A DNA stretch of 64,000 nt from NCBI RefSeq assembly GCF_000203975.2, contig NZ_AFCF02000005.1, forward strand, positions 1 through 64,000. Reading direction: 5' to 3'. The notes beneath the pieces are model-generated. The model was given only the letters and a program-made list of their open reading frames with translations. It was not told the DNA's origin and ran no database searches. Positions 54,788 through 63,930 of the stretch are shown here, piece by piece. The position numbers and the translations under genes were made by a program. The DNA comes from Leisingera sp. ANG1. GTDB lineage: Bacteria > Pseudomonadota > Alphaproteobacteria > Rhodobacterales > Rhodobacteraceae. Position 1 is the first letter of the stretch; every line of letters begins with the position of its first letter.

Positions 54788-55240
54788 TTGAGGCCCGCCT
54801 TTTGGCAATTAGTGCTACGTGGCAAAAGGCGTTCAGCTGTCGCAAGAGCATCTAGCGGCAGATATCCCCCACGCAACCCAAACATCAGCCAAACATCGGG
54901 CTGTGTCCGCGTTGCTTAGAGAGCAGGCATGTCAATTCATCGGGTTGGATAACACTTATGCGGCGCGGAGGCTGAATTCGCTGCTCATACGCTTATGGCC
55001 GGATCAGGTGCTCTCATTACGGCCAATCCTTAAAGAATGGGCAGAACATTGCGAACCCGCCATGCAAGGGTTCCGGAATGCGCGCTGGAGGGCGTCGCAA
55101 ACACGCCCTCTATCTAGCTGTCCCAAGTCAGGTGGCAGCCAATTAGTCCAATCGGCATAATTAAGAAATGCTCCAACCCTGCTTTGACTGCAAACCATTT
55201 GCACAGGGCTGGCTGTTCGATCAGCGGCCGTTATAAGCCG
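54788..55240. other. Gene-poor, AT-richer stretch with one doubtful ORF
   Basis: About 450 bases of visibly different composition between gcrA and the catabolic island. A GTG-started frame at 54819-55160 (113 codons, LREQACQFIGLDNTYAARRL in the middle) looks protein-like but has no ribosome binding site and no family I recognise; it could be a gene remnant. No tRNA, integrase or direct repeats were found. This may be the left border of an acquired segment. Confidence 0.4.
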
Positions 55241-55651
55241 TTACAGGCGGAGGACATGAACCGAACAATGAGCGTGGCGGACGACCAGCGCGGCGGTCGA
55301 GCCCAAAAAGAACTCCTTCATCCCCGGTTTGTGCGAGGCAAGGACGATACAGTCGATTTTGTGTTTGTTGGCATATTCCGTTATAGCTCGGCCCGCTGAC
55401 TGGCTTTCCAGAATGACGGAGTTCACACCCGCTTCACCCTGCAACCGGTCAGCCAGGCTTGCCTGGGCTTTCTGGTAGGATTTTTCGACAACATTTTGCT
55501 CCATGTAATACATGATCTGCTTGTTCGGCGGCTCGTGAATATGGGCTGCGGTGATCTTTCCACCCTCGGACAGGAGGGCACGTGCTGTGGAGAGTGCCTG
55601 TTCGCTGATGCCATGTTCCAGGGACAGCGCTACGAGTATGTTGCTATACAT
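55241..55651 (-). CDS. Universal stress protein (UspA family)
   Basis: This 136-residue UspA-fold protein starts YSNILVALSLEHG and has the C-terminal nucleotide region CIVLASHKPGMKEFFLGSTA followed by VVRHAHCSVHVL. This is close to the ATP-binding Gly-rich pattern but with variation. It lies downstream of the TRAP permease genes on the same strand. Some TRAP operons, such as the ectoine TeaABCD system, carry a UspA-like regulator of transport, so this protein may play that role here. Confidence 0.92.
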   Translation of the reverse strand: MYSNILVALSLEHGISEQALSTARALLSEGGKITAAHIHEPPNKQIMYYMEQNVVEKSYQKAQASLADRLQGEAGVNSVILESQSAGRAITEYANKHKIDCIVLASHKPGMKEFFLGSTAALVVRHAHCSVHVLRL

Positions 55652-55727
55652 GGTGTTCCTCTTGTGTTCAGTTTCTGGGGCTGAAGGTTCGCGGCTGCCT
55701 GTCCGGCATCCGCCGCCGGCAGGGGAA

Positions 55728-55747
55728 CGCCCCCGGTCCGGGGGGCG
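55728..55747 (-). terminator. Hairpin between dctM and the usp gene
   Basis: CGCCCCC-GGTCCG-GGGGGCG, a 7-bp GC stem, lies 19 bases downstream of the dctM stop. No T-run follows, so it may be a partial terminator reducing read-through into usp. Confidence 0.45.
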
Positions 55748-55765
55748 CAGGAATAGGTGGCCCCC

Positions 55766-57058
55766 TTATTTGCTGAGCAGGAGGTCGGGCAGGAAGAGCG
55801 CCAGTTCCGGGACAAAGGTCGTCAGCATCAGCGTCGGCAGCCAGGCGAAGATGATAAAGATCAGCGTCGGCCACAGCATGCGCGAGACCGGTTCGTCACA
55901 GACCTGGGCACCAAGATAGAGAAGCGGCGCCGTGGGTGGTGTGATGTTCGCCATGCCCAGGTTCACGCCGATCACGGCAGCAAAATGGATCGGGTCCATT
56001 CCGGTGCTCTGCGCGATGGGCAACAGGATCGGGGTCGCCAGAAGCAGGCCAGAGATATCATCCATCAGCATCCCGATCAGGATCATCACGATGTTGATCA
56101 TCAGCAGGATCACAATCGGGTTGTCAGATACGGAATAAACAAGATCTTTGGCCAGTTGCGGTGCGCCCTGCGAGATCAGGTTGTCCGACACGATCAGAAC
56201 CATGAAGATCATGACCATCACCACGCCGATTGTGACGCCGGAATTCTGGATGGTCTGGGCCAGCGTTTTCCAGGTCAGGCCGCGGTAGAAGTAGATCGCA
56301 ATCGGGATCGAATAGACCACGGCGATGCCGGCGGCTTCGGTCGGGGTCATGATACCGCCGTAGATCCCTCCCAGAATGATCAGCGGCATCATCAGCGCAG
56401 GTCCCGCCAGGCGCGCCTGGCGGCCAAAGGTGGGCAGAAAGGGCCTGGGGCGTTCTGTCAGGTTAATGCCATCGTATTTACGCAGCATGAACTGGTTCAC
56501 GACAATCAGCAGTGTGATCAGGATGAACGCGGGGATCACGGTGGACAGAAAACATTTCAGCACGTGCTGCTGTGCCACCCAGCCATACAGGATGTGCGAC
56601 GAGCTTGGCGGGATCAGAAGGCCCAGAGGGCTTGCCGCCACGATCAGAGCGGCGGACTGCCCGCCGGGATAGTTGGCCTTTTTCAGGTGCGGCATCATGA
56701 TGCCGCCGATGCAGGTCAGGGTGGCGTTGGCGCTGCCGGAAATCGAGCCAAAGACCCCGCAGGCCAGGACGCCCGCAGCGCTCAGCCCGCCCTTGATATG
56801 GCCAATGAACATTTCGGCGAGTGAAACCAGAGGCGCCGCGATCCGCCCTTTTTCCATGATGCCACCCGCAATCATGAAGAGCGGGATGGCCAGCAGAACC
56901 AGTGACCGGATTCCCGTGGACCCCGTCGGCAAGTACCCTGTGATCGATTGATCACCGACCATGGCAATGAAAATCAGGACCGCCCCGAAGGCCACAAAAA
57001 CGCTGACCCCAAGAAGCAGCATGGCGCAGACGATAAGAAGACTACCGGTGATGATCAT
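55766..57058 (-). CDS. dctM: TRAP transporter large permease (DctM)
   Basis: The large membrane subunit of the tripartite ATP-independent periplasmic transporter moves the solute using a sodium or proton gradient. The 430-residue product shows the expected twelve or so helices and family segments such as GYLPTGSTGIRSLVLLAIPLFM, GSISGSANATLTCIG and GVNLGMANITPPTAPLLY. Its ATG overlaps the dctQ stop (ATGA at 57055-57058), so both are translationally coupled. It lies in the catabolic island upstream of the usp gene. Confidence 0.95.
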   Translation of the reverse strand: MIITGSLLIVCAMLLLGVSVFVAFGAVLIFIAMVGDQSITGYLPTGSTGIRSLVLLAIPLFMIAGGIMEKGRIAAPLVSLAEMFIGHIKGGLSAAGVLACGVFGSISGSANATLTCIGGIMMPHLKKANYPGGQSAALIVAASPLGLLIPPSSSHILYGWVAQQHVLKCFLSTVIPAFILITLLIVVNQFMLRKYDGINLTERPRPFLPTFGRQARLAGPALMMPLIILGGIYGGIMTPTEAAGIAVVYSIPIAIYFYRGLTWKTLAQTIQNSGVTIGVVMVMIFMVLIVSDNLISQGAPQLAKDLVYSVSDNPIVILLMINIVMILIGMLMDDISGLLLATPILLPIAQSTGMDPIHFAAVIGVNLGMANITPPTAPLLYLGAQVCDEPVSRMLWPTLIFIIFAWLPTLMLTTFVPELALFLPDLLLSK

Positions 57059-57669
57059 TTTGCGGCCTCCTTGGCAGCAGCTGATTTGAGCGGGAGACCG
57101 AGACCCTGACGGATATGCACGTAGAGATAGGCAGTGGTGAACATCGCCATGAAGCCAAAGGCGATCATGATTCCGATCCGCCAGGTGACAAAGGGGATGC
57201 GCAGCACAGGGGTTGCGCGCAGCCGCGGGAACGAGAAGTCGTCAAGCAGCGAGACATAGCACGCGTACATGAGAAACAGGATCACCAGCAGCTCGACCGT
57301 CAGCACGATGAACCCGCGCCACCAGATCATCCGCGGGTTTTGGATGACGATGCCCAGAATATCCGCGTTGATATGCAGATTGCGCGCAGAGGCCAGAACA
57401 GCGCCTGCAAAGAAGCCCACGATGCTAATGCCCAACAGCCATTCTTCGTAGGCGAAAAGATCGCCGCCAAAGCCGTATCTGATGACAACAACCGCGCCAA
57501 AGGTGAATGCCATCAGGAACCCTGACACCATTACAATCTGTCTCATGAGAAATGCGATCGCCTTCATCGGGTAGCCAATGATGGCCGGCAATTCGTCGGT
57601 TATTTTGTTCCGAATGCCGTGAACTTCGTTCCCGGCGGCTGGTGGTTGTTCGCTTACCGAAACGGACAT
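57055..57669 (-). CDS. dctQ: TRAP transporter small permease (DctQ)
   Basis: This small subunit of 204 residues has four predicted helices (around IAFLMRQIVMVSGFLMAFTF, GISIVGFFAGAVLA, FIVLTVELLVILFLMYA and IGIMIAFGFMAMFTTAY), typical of DctQ. The N-terminal 40 residues are soluble. ATG 57669 follows GGGAGGGAG, a strong site; the frame opens 11 codons earlier without it. A hairpin terminator separates it from the upstream dctP gene, and its stop overlaps dctM. Confidence 0.92.
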   Translation of the reverse strand: MSVSVSEQPPAAGNEVHGIRNKITDELPAIIGYPMKAIAFLMRQIVMVSGFLMAFTFGAVVVIRYGFGGDLFAYEEWLLGISIVGFFAGAVLASARNLHINADILGIVIQNPRMIWWRGFIVLTVELLVILFLMYACYVSLLDDFSFPRLRATPVLRIPFVTWRIGIMIAFGFMAMFTTAYLYVHIRQGLGLPLKSAAAKEAAK

Positions 57670-57702
57670 CTTTCTCCCTCCCATTGTTTTGCTCAAGAAC
57701 AA

Positions 57703-57732
57703 AAAAGGGCCAGCTGGTCTGCCGGCCCTTTT
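57703..57732 (-). terminator. Attenuating terminator between dctP and dctQM
   Basis: The stem AAAAGGGCC / GGCCCTTTT with a 12-base loop is followed by T's on the minus strand, 5 bases past the dctP stop. Partial read-through would give more binding protein than permease, as is usual for TRAP systems. Confidence 0.8.
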
Positions 57733-57737
57733 CCTGA

Positions 57738-58745
57738 TCAGTTGTTCTTGGCTGCCAGCAGGCGGTCGATGATGTCCTGACCAACGCTTTTTGCCATCTG
57801 CGGCCAGACCGTTTCCTGAACATGTGCGGCCATCGCAGCCTGTTCTTCATCGCTCAGGCGAAGGATGGTGTAGCCCTTATCAAGCAGCTTCTGACCGAAA
57901 ACCTCGTCATTCTCTCGGTTGTAGCTGAAGAAATCATTCGACGCTTTGGTCAGGGCCGCCTGCAACGCTTCACGCTGTGCGTCGTTCAGCTTGTCCAGCG
58001 TCCGCTGCGATGCATAGAACGTTGTCAGTTCGGAGATCGAGTTGTACTCGACGAAGTGGGTACCGACATCCGACTTGGCGAAGATGGAGTAGGTCGCGGT
58101 TTTGGTGCAGCAGATCGCACCATCGACGATACCGGCTTGAAGCGCCGGGAAGATGTCCCCCCATGCCATGGTTGTTGCCTGGTAGCCCAGTTCTTCAACC
58201 ATCGACTTCACAACGCTGGACGACCAGACACGAATGTTCATGCCTTTGTCTTCAAAGCTGCTCCAGTTCTGGGGCTCTTGCGAAGCAACGATGCCGATGA
58301 ACCCTTCAGGGTTCTGAGCCATCACCCGGACGCCGTATTCGTCGGTGATCTCCTGCAGGATGGTGTTGAACTCGGAATCCATGTTGAGCAGCGTATTTTC
58401 CATGTCATCCCATCCTCCAAGCAGGAACGGCATGGACAGGAACTCAAGGCGCGGATCGGTGTCGGCGTAGATAAAAGCCGAAGCCAGATCGATGTTGCCG
58501 CGGGCGACATCTTCGAACAAGGCTTCACCGGAACCGAGCTGGTTTGCAGGGAACACGTCGATCTTCAGGCCAACATCGGCTGCTGCAACATCTGCGGCAA
58601 CCTGTTCCATCATTTTTGTGCCCTGGTGGTCGATCGGGAACACGCCTGCGAAACGCAGGGTCATGTCTTCGGCGAAAGCCGCGGTCGACATCAGAGTGCT
58701 CAGCGCGCCAGCGGCCAGACCTTTGGTAATCTTGTTGAAACTCAT
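57738..58745 (-). CDS. dctP: TRAP transporter substrate-binding protein (DctP family)
   Basis: This 335-residue periplasmic binding protein has a signal peptide (MSFNKITKGLAAGALSTLMSTAAFA, in two parts) and the DctP fold. The segment NIRVWSSSVVKSMVEELGY includes the conserved Arg that usually binds a carboxylate. IFPALQAGIVDGA is the family's GE(V/I)DGA-like block, although the residue before is varied. Substrates with a carboxylate are therefore likely, including zwitterions. ATG 58745 follows GGAGGAG. It is the first transporter gene after the ald gene and fits an uptake system for the island's amino substrate. Confidence 0.93.
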   Translation of the reverse strand: MSFNKITKGLAAGALSTLMSTAAFAEDMTLRFAGVFPIDHQGTKMMEQVAADVAAADVGLKIDVFPANQLGSGEALFEDVARGNIDLASAFIYADTDPRLEFLSMPFLLGGWDDMENTLLNMDSEFNTILQEITDEYGVRVMAQNPEGFIGIVASQEPQNWSSFEDKGMNIRVWSSSVVKSMVEELGYQATTMAWGDIFPALQAGIVDGAICCTKTATYSIFAKSDVGTHFVEYNSISELTTFYASQRTLDKLNDAQREALQAALTKASNDFFSYNRENDEVFGQKLLDKGYTILRLSDEEQAAMAAHVQETVWPQMAKSVGQDIIDRLLAAKNN

Positions 58746-58814
58746 CGGGTAGTTCTCCTCCTGTTTGACGAATAACGCCCGCACAGCGGCATGCTGTTGC
58801 GGGCGCGGATTTGC

Positions 58815-59930
58815 TTAAGTCAGCAAATTTCGGGGATCCTCGAAGCCGTATCCGAGGTCATCGGCCACAGCCTTGCAGGTCACCTCGCCGTAGGCCACGT
58901 TCAGGCCGTTCAGCAGGTGATGGTTGTCGGCCAGCGCTTGCTGCCAGCCCTTGTTCGCAATGGCGATGGCATGCGGCAGGGTCACGTTGTTCAGCGCATA
59001 GGTCGAAGTCCGGGCCACCGCGCCGGGCATATTGGCGACGCAGTAATGCACAACATCATCAACGACATAGATCGGGTCTGCGTGTGTCGTTGCCTTGGAG
59101 GTCGCAAAGCATCCGCCCTGGTCAATGGCAACATCCACGACCACTGCACCGGGTTTCATTTTCGCAATCAGATCGCGCGAAACAAGCTTGGGTGCGGCGG
59201 CGCCGGGGATCAGAACCGCCCCGATCACGAGGTCGGCATTGGAAACCTCTTCCTCCAGCGCGGCCTGGGTTGAGTAAACCACCTTGGCGGATGCCTCAAA
59301 GTGGTTTTCGAGTTTCTCCAGAACGGCCGGGTTCCGGTCCAGAATGGTGACGTCAGCATGCAGGCCAACTGCCATCTGCGCGGCATTGAAACCGACAACA
59401 CCGCCGCCGATGACAACAACCTTGCCGGGCTTCACCCCAGGCACACCGCCCAGGAGAACCCCGCGCCCGCCCTGGGCCTTTTCCAGGGCACCGGCACCGG
59501 CCTGGATCGACATCCGGCCTGCAACCTGGCTCATCGGCTTCAGGAGCGGCAGACCGCCGCTATCGTCCGTTACCGTTTCATAAGCGATGCAGACCGCGCC
59601 AGAGTTCACCAGATCTTTGGTCTGCTCCGGATCTGGAGCCAGGTGCAGATAGGTATAGAGGATCTGCCCCTCGCGCAGCATCGCACGCTCCGCTGCTTGC
59701 GGCTCCTTCACCTTTACGATCATTTCGGCGTGGGCAAACACCTCGGCTGCGTTTGTTGCGATCTCCGCACCAGCAGCACGATAAGCATCGTCATCCGCGC
59801 CAATGCCCAGGCCCGCACCGGTTTCGACCAGCACCGCATGACCGTTCGTGATCAGCTCAGCCACGCTCTCGGGCGTCAGCCCGACGCGGTATTCGTGGTT
59901 TTTGATTTCCTTGGGTACACCGATGTACAT
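58815..59930 (-). CDS. ald: Alanine dehydrogenase
   Basis: Ald (EC 1.4.1.1) oxidises L-alanine to pyruvate and ammonium with NAD. The 371-residue product has the N-terminal [20 protein letters not shown], the catalytic region with VKVKEPQ and YLHLAPD, and the NAD fold [14 protein letters not shown]. The [16 protein letters not shown] signature is also present. ATG 59930 was chosen as the standard start; a long open frame continues upstream into mmsA without similarity. In this island it would recycle alanine made by the aminotransferase, regenerating pyruvate for it. It lies 25 bases after mmsA on the same strand. Confidence 0.96.
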   Translation of the reverse strand: MYIGVPKEIKNHEYRVGLTPESVAELITNGHAVLVETGAGLGIGADDDAYRAAGAEIATNAAEVFAHAEMIVKVKEPQAAERAMLREGQILYTYLHLAPDPEQTKDLVNSGAVCIAYETVTDDSGGLPLLKPMSQVAGRMSIQAGAGALEKAQGGRGVLLGGVPGVKPGKVVVIGGGVVGFNAAQMAVGLHADVTILDRNPAVLEKLENHFEASAKVVYSTQAALEEEVSNADLVIGAVLIPGAAAPKLVSRDLIAKMKPGAVVVDVAIDQGGCFATSKATTHADPIYVVDDVVHYCVANMPGAVARTSTYALNNVTLPHAIAIANKGWQQALADNHHLLNGLNVAYGEVTCKAVADDLGYGFEDPRNLLT

Positions 59931-59955
59931 TGTCTTCACTCCAGGAAAGAGAGGC

Positions 59956-61467
59956 TCACTTGGCCGTTGGCATAACGAATTCAGCACCTTCCGAGATGCT
60001 TTCAGGCCAGCGCTGCATGATGGATTTCTGCTTGGTGTAGAAACGGACGCCCTCTTCGCCATAGGCGTGCATGTCGCCGAACAGGCTCTTTTTCCAGCCG
60101 CCGAAGCCATGCCACGCCATCGGCACCGGGATCGGAACGTTGACGCCGACCATGCCGACCTGAACCTGTTTGCCGAACTCACGCGCGACGTTGCCGTCCC
60201 GGGTGAACAGCGACACGCCGTTGCCGAACTCGTGGTCGTTGATCAGCTGCAAGCCTTCGGCAAAGTTCGGCACGCGGACACAGGCCAGAACCGGGCCAAA
60301 GATCTCTTCGCGGTAGATCTTCATTTCCGGGGTAACGTTGTCGAACAGGGTGCCGCCCAGGAAATAGCCGCCTTCGTGCCCTTCGACGGTGTAGCCGCGG
60401 CCATCGACCAGCAGGTCAGCTCCTTCTTCGACGCCGCTATCGATATAGCCCTTGATCCGGTCGCGCGCGGCGGCGGTGACGATCGGGCCCATTTCTGCGT
60501 CCAGTTCGAGACCGTTCTTGATCTTCAGGGTCTCGGCGCGTTCTTTCAGCACCGGCATCAGCTTGTCCGCGGCATCGCCAACCAGCAGCGCAACCGAGAT
60601 GGCCATGCAGCGCTCTCCGGCTGAACCGTAGGCTGCACCGATCAACGCGTCAGCTGCCTTGTTCATGTCGGCATCAGGCATCACCAGCATGTGGTTCTTG
60701 GCCCCGCCCAAGGCTTGGACGCGCTTGCCGTGGCGGGCGCCGACTTCGTAGATGTAGTTGGCAATCGGGGTCGAGCCGACAAAGGACACAGCCTTGACGT
60801 CTTCGTTTTCCAAAAGTGCATCCACGGCAACCTTGTCGCCCTGAACGACGTTGAACACGCCATCGGGGAAGCCTGCCTGCTTCATCAGATCCGCATAAAG
60901 CAGCGAAGCCGAAGGATCGGTCGGCGACGGTTTCAGAATGAAGGTATTGCCTGCGGCGATGGCGATCGGGAACATCCACATCGGCACCATGACCGGGAAA
61001 TTGAAGGGCGTGATCCCGGCCACGACGCCCAGGGCCTGGCGTGTGGTCCAGTTGTCCATGCCGGTGGACACCTGCTCCGTGTAATCACCCTTAAGGAGCT
61101 GCGGGATGCCGCAGGCAAACTCGATGATATCAATGCCGCGCTCGACCTCGCCCTGGGCATCGGTGAAGACCTTGCCGTGTTCGACAGTGATGGCGCGGGC
61201 CAGGTCGTCCTTGTGCTGACGCACCAGCGCCAGGAAATTGTTCATCAGCCGGGCCCGGCGGATCGGCGGCGTGTTCGACCACGCAGGAAAGGCCGCCTTG
61301 GCCGCGGCGACCGCAGCGTTCACGGTTTCGACGGTTGCCAGGGACACATCGCCGGTATGTTCACCGGTTGCGGGGTTGTAGACGGCCTGGGTGGTTTCGC
61401 CGTCGGGAGCTGTGTTTTGGCCACAGATATAGTGGCCGATCGAAGCGATCGGGGCAGCATCTTTCAT
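59956..61467 (-). CDS. mmsA: CoA-acylating (methyl)malonate-semialdehyde dehydrogenase
   Basis: MmsA (EC 1.2.1.27/1.2.1.18) converts methylmalonate or malonate semialdehyde with CoA and NAD to propionyl-CoA or acetyl-CoA plus carbon dioxide. The 503-residue product has the aldehyde dehydrogenase fold with [26 protein letters not shown], the catalytic Cys in [11 protein letters not shown] and the C-terminal [17 protein letters not shown], all typical of MmsA. It lies between the aminotransferase and ald genes in one direction, giving a short linear pathway from an omega-amino acid. Confidence 0.95.
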   Translation of the reverse strand: MKDAAPIASIGHYICGQNTAPDGETTQAVYNPATGEHTGDVSLATVETVNAAVAAAKAAFPAWSNTPPIRRARLMNNFLALVRQHKDDLARAITVEHGKVFTDAQGEVERGIDIIEFACGIPQLLKGDYTEQVSTGMDNWTTRQALGVVAGITPFNFPVMVPMWMFPIAIAAGNTFILKPSPTDPSASLLYADLMKQAGFPDGVFNVVQGDKVAVDALLENEDVKAVSFVGSTPIANYIYEVGARHGKRVQALGGAKNHMLVMPDADMNKAADALIGAAYGSAGERCMAISVALLVGDAADKLMPVLKERAETLKIKNGLELDAEMGPIVTAAARDRIKGYIDSGVEEGADLLVDGRGYTVEGHEGGYFLGGTLFDNVTPEMKIYREEIFGPVLACVRVPNFAEGLQLINDHEFGNGVSLFTRDGNVAREFGKQVQVGMVGVNVPIPVPMAWHGFGGWKKSLFGDMHAYGEEGVRFYTKQKSIMQRWPESISEGAEFVMPTAK

Positions 61468-61499
61468 GATTGCAGTCCTTTGGATTTAGAGGGGAAAGG

Positions 61500-62816
61500 T
61501 CACGGAAGCTCAGCCAGAACTTCGCCAAGCGTCTGAACAAGCGTGTTGATTTCAGGTTCCGAGATGATCAGCGGCGGAGAAAGTGCGATGATGTCGCCGG
61601 TTACCCGGATCATGATCCCAGCGTCCCAGGCGCGTTTCATCGCCTCATAGGCTCGCTCGCCCGGCGCGCCTTCGCGCGGGGCCAGCTCGATGGCACCAAC
61701 CAGCCCAAGGTTGCGGATGTCGATGACATTGGGCAGATCCCTCAGGCTGTGGAGCTGATCCTCCCACGGTTGCGACAGCAGCGCCGCGCGGCGGAACAGG
61801 TCGTTCTGTTCGTAGCTTTCCAGCGCCGCCAGTGCGGCTGCGCAGGACACCGGGTTGGCCGAGTAGGTGTAGCCGTGGAACAATTCGATCGGCGCGTCGG
61901 CGTTTTCCATGGCGGAATTGTAGATCGCGTCGGACACGATGACCGCGCCCATCGGGATGACGCCGTTTGTCAGCCCTTTGGCGGTGGTGATGATGTCCGG
62001 CGTAACGCCAAAATATTCCGACGCGGTTGCCGCACCCAGACGGCCGAACGCGGTGATGACCTCGTCAAAGATCAGCAGGATGCCGTGCCGGTCACAGATC
62101 TCGCGCAGCCGTTGCAGATACCCCTTGGGCGGCAGCAGCACACCGGTGGACCCTGCCATCGGCTCGACGATGACGGCCGCGATGGTCGAGGCATCATGCA
62201 GCGCAACGATGCGCTCCAGATCATCGGCCAGTTCGGCGCCATGCGCGGGGCAGCCGCGGGTGAATGCGTTCTTTTCCAGATCATGAGTATGACGCAGGTG
62301 ATCGGTTCCGGTCAGGAGCGTGCCGAAGTGCATGCGGTTTTTCACGATGCCCCCGACCGAGATGCCGCCGAAGCCGGTGCCATGGTAACCGCGTTCGCGC
62401 CCGATCAGACGTGTGCGGGCGCTGTCGCCGCGCATCCGGTGGTAATGCAGCGCAATCTTGAGCGCGGTGTCGACCGACTCAGACCCCGAGTTGGTAAAGA
62501 ACGCATGGCTCATCCCCTCGGGCATCATCGCCGTCAGCTTGCCCGCCAGCTCGAACGCCTGCGGGTGGGCAAACTGGAAATTCGGAGCGTAGTCCAGCTC
62601 GTGAACCTGCTTCTGCACCGCCTCTACAATCAGCGGATCACGATGGCCTGCATTAACGCACCACAACCCCGCGGTGCCGTCCATAATCCGGCGGCCGTCC
62701 GAGCTGGTGTAGTACATCCCTTCGGCAGACTGGATCATGCGGGGCTCGCGAAGGAAATCACGATTGGCCGAAAACGGCATCCAGAAAGACGACATGGTAT
62801 TTGACTGAACGGGCAT
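61500..62816 (-). CDS. Omega-amino acid:pyruvate aminotransferase (class III)
   Basis: This 438-residue class III PLP enzyme has MSSFWMPFSANRDFL at the start, the pattern of beta-alanine/omega-amino acid:pyruvate aminotransferases. It also has FFTNSGSESVDTALK, YHGTGFGG, EPMAGSTGV, IFDEVITAFGR and the Schiff-base lysine in TTAKGLTNGVIPMG. With mmsA and ald in order, beta-alanine (giving malonate semialdehyde) or 3-aminoisobutyrate is the likely substrate; hypotaurine is less likely because no sulfonate genes are present. ATG 62816 was chosen because AAGGA lies 6 bases upstream. An ATG six bases earlier abuts AAGGA with no spacing. Confidence 0.93.
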   Translation of the reverse strand: MPVQSNTMSSFWMPFSANRDFLREPRMIQSAEGMYYTSSDGRRIMDGTAGLWCVNAGHRDPLIVEAVQKQVHELDYAPNFQFAHPQAFELAGKLTAMMPEGMSHAFFTNSGSESVDTALKIALHYHRMRGDSARTRLIGRERGYHGTGFGGISVGGIVKNRMHFGTLLTGTDHLRHTHDLEKNAFTRGCPAHGAELADDLERIVALHDASTIAAVIVEPMAGSTGVLLPPKGYLQRLREICDRHGILLIFDEVITAFGRLGAATASEYFGVTPDIITTAKGLTNGVIPMGAVIVSDAIYNSAMENADAPIELFHGYTYSANPVSCAAALAALESYEQNDLFRRAALLSQPWEDQLHSLRDLPNVIDIRNLGLVGAIELAPREGAPGERAYEAMKRAWDAGIMIRVTGDIIALSPPLIISEPEINTLVQTLGEVLAELP

Positions 62817-62966
62817 GTCCATTCCTTGCAAGGCAGATTATTATTTGATGAGAGATACTTGCAAAGTTTCACCCTTTCGCACACCCGGCTTTGTAGGAAT
62901 GTGTAAGTCATTGAAAAACGGATCGGGCCGGCCTAAGGTGCTTTCGATCAGAAGCAGGAAATCACG
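62817..62966. promoter_or_regulatory. Divergent promoter region of the catabolic island
   Basis: About 150 AT-richer bases separate the aminotransferase gene start from the divergent XRE-cupin regulator gene, so both promoters and the operator should lie here. CACAC (near 62879) and GTGT (near 62899) form a weak inverted pair. No clear longer palindrome was found. The arrangement itself supports autoregulation. Confidence 0.5.
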
Positions 62967-63533
62967 ATGAGCGACTCTTCGGCACCCGATCTGGAAACCG
63001 CAAGGCGCCTGCGATTGATTCGAACCTCAAAAGGTCTCAGCCAACGCGAGATGGCCAAGCGCGCGGGGGTGGGAAGCGGTACGATTTCCCAGATCGAGAG
63101 CGGATCAACCCAGCCTTCAGTGGCTCTGCTCAAGAAAATTCTCGCAGGGGTTGATGTTAACCTGGGTTTTTTCTTCAGCTTCGAACTGAAGAACGAGGAC
63201 AACTTTTTCTTTCCTCACAGCGGTATGCGGGACCTGGGGTCGCCGGGCGTATCCTACCTGCTGGTCGCAGGTGAGCGGCGGAATCGAAAGCTGCAGATGC
63301 TGATTGAAGAGTACGGTGTCGGTGCAGACTCGGGCCGTGGAGCCCTGTCGCATGAGGGCGAAGAATGTGCGGTCGTAATTGAGGGGCGTCTGGAAGTCAC
63401 AGTAGATGGGCAATCCCGAATTCTAGGCCCAGGAGACGCTTATTACTTTTCCAGCATCCTGCCACACCGGTTCCGCAACGCCGGGGACAAAGTGTGCAAA
63501 GTCATCAGCGCGTGCACGCCTTCATCGTTCTAG
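62967..63533 (+). CDS. XRE-family regulator with cupin sensor domain
   Basis: The 188-residue regulator has an N-terminal helix-turn-helix (residues 12-65: SQREMAKRAGVGSGTISQIES) and a C-terminal cupin (about 105-180: HEGEECAVVIEGRLEVTVDG, then GPGDAYYFSSILPHRF). The same design occurs in PuuR-like regulators that sense amines or amino acids. It is divergent from the aminotransferase gene and is very likely the regulator of the island. Repressor or activator action cannot be read from sequence. Cupin metal ligands are only partly evident. Confidence 0.93.
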   Translation: MSDSSAPDLETARRLRLIRTSKGLSQREMAKRAGVGSGTISQIESGSTQPSVALLKKILAGVDVNLGFFFSFELKNEDNFFFPHSGMRDLGSPGVSYLLVAGERRNRKLQMLIEEYGVGADSGRGALSHEGEECAVVIEGRLEVTVDGQSRILGPGDAYYFSSILPHRFRNAGDKVCKVISACTPSSF

Positions 63534-63930
63534 GCCGGGTCGGGTGTCCGGGCTAACGATGTTCCAAGATGGTATTTTCCTGGTGGTTCCGGCCGATTTG
63601 CCCAAATCATTGGTGCCAGGCAGTACATAGAATTGTGCCGAATGTTCACTAATGTCCTGCAGCCCGGGTCCCGGCTCTCTGAGGATGCTGTGTTGCACCT
63701 GACCGGAAGGTTTGACCAAGCTGCACTGCGGCGGCCATAGGCGGGACCAACGGCAGCTTGGCTCCGAACATGCTTCGGCCAATGGCGGCTTTACGCGTTT
63801 CCTTGCCGCTAACTGCCTAGTGCAGCATTTGGCGATGCGGGCTCAGAGCCGCCGATCGCTGGGCCTTGGCCCAATAGCAGCCTTGAATGGAGCATGCAGG
63901 CAAAGCCCTCGCCTTGCCTGCAAACGCTAA
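63534..63930. other. Gene-free region after the XRE-cupin gene
   Basis: About 400 bases without a supported gene. Short open frames on both strands lack initiation signals. A short hairpin, GCAGGCAA / TTGCCTGC on the minus strand, lies near 63896-63922 beside the stop of the edge gene. Confidence 0.45.

Noticed and set aside
61500-62816. Taurine or hypotaurine:pyruvate aminotransferase (Tpa/Hpa) assignment
   Set aside because: Adjacent ald fits, but xsc, pta and sulfite or sulfinate genes are missing while mmsA is present, favouring beta-alanine-type substrates.
63522-63782. Minus-strand 86-codon open frame after the XRE-cupin gene
   Set aside because: It overlaps the regulator's 3' end, has no initiation signal and no protein-like pattern.
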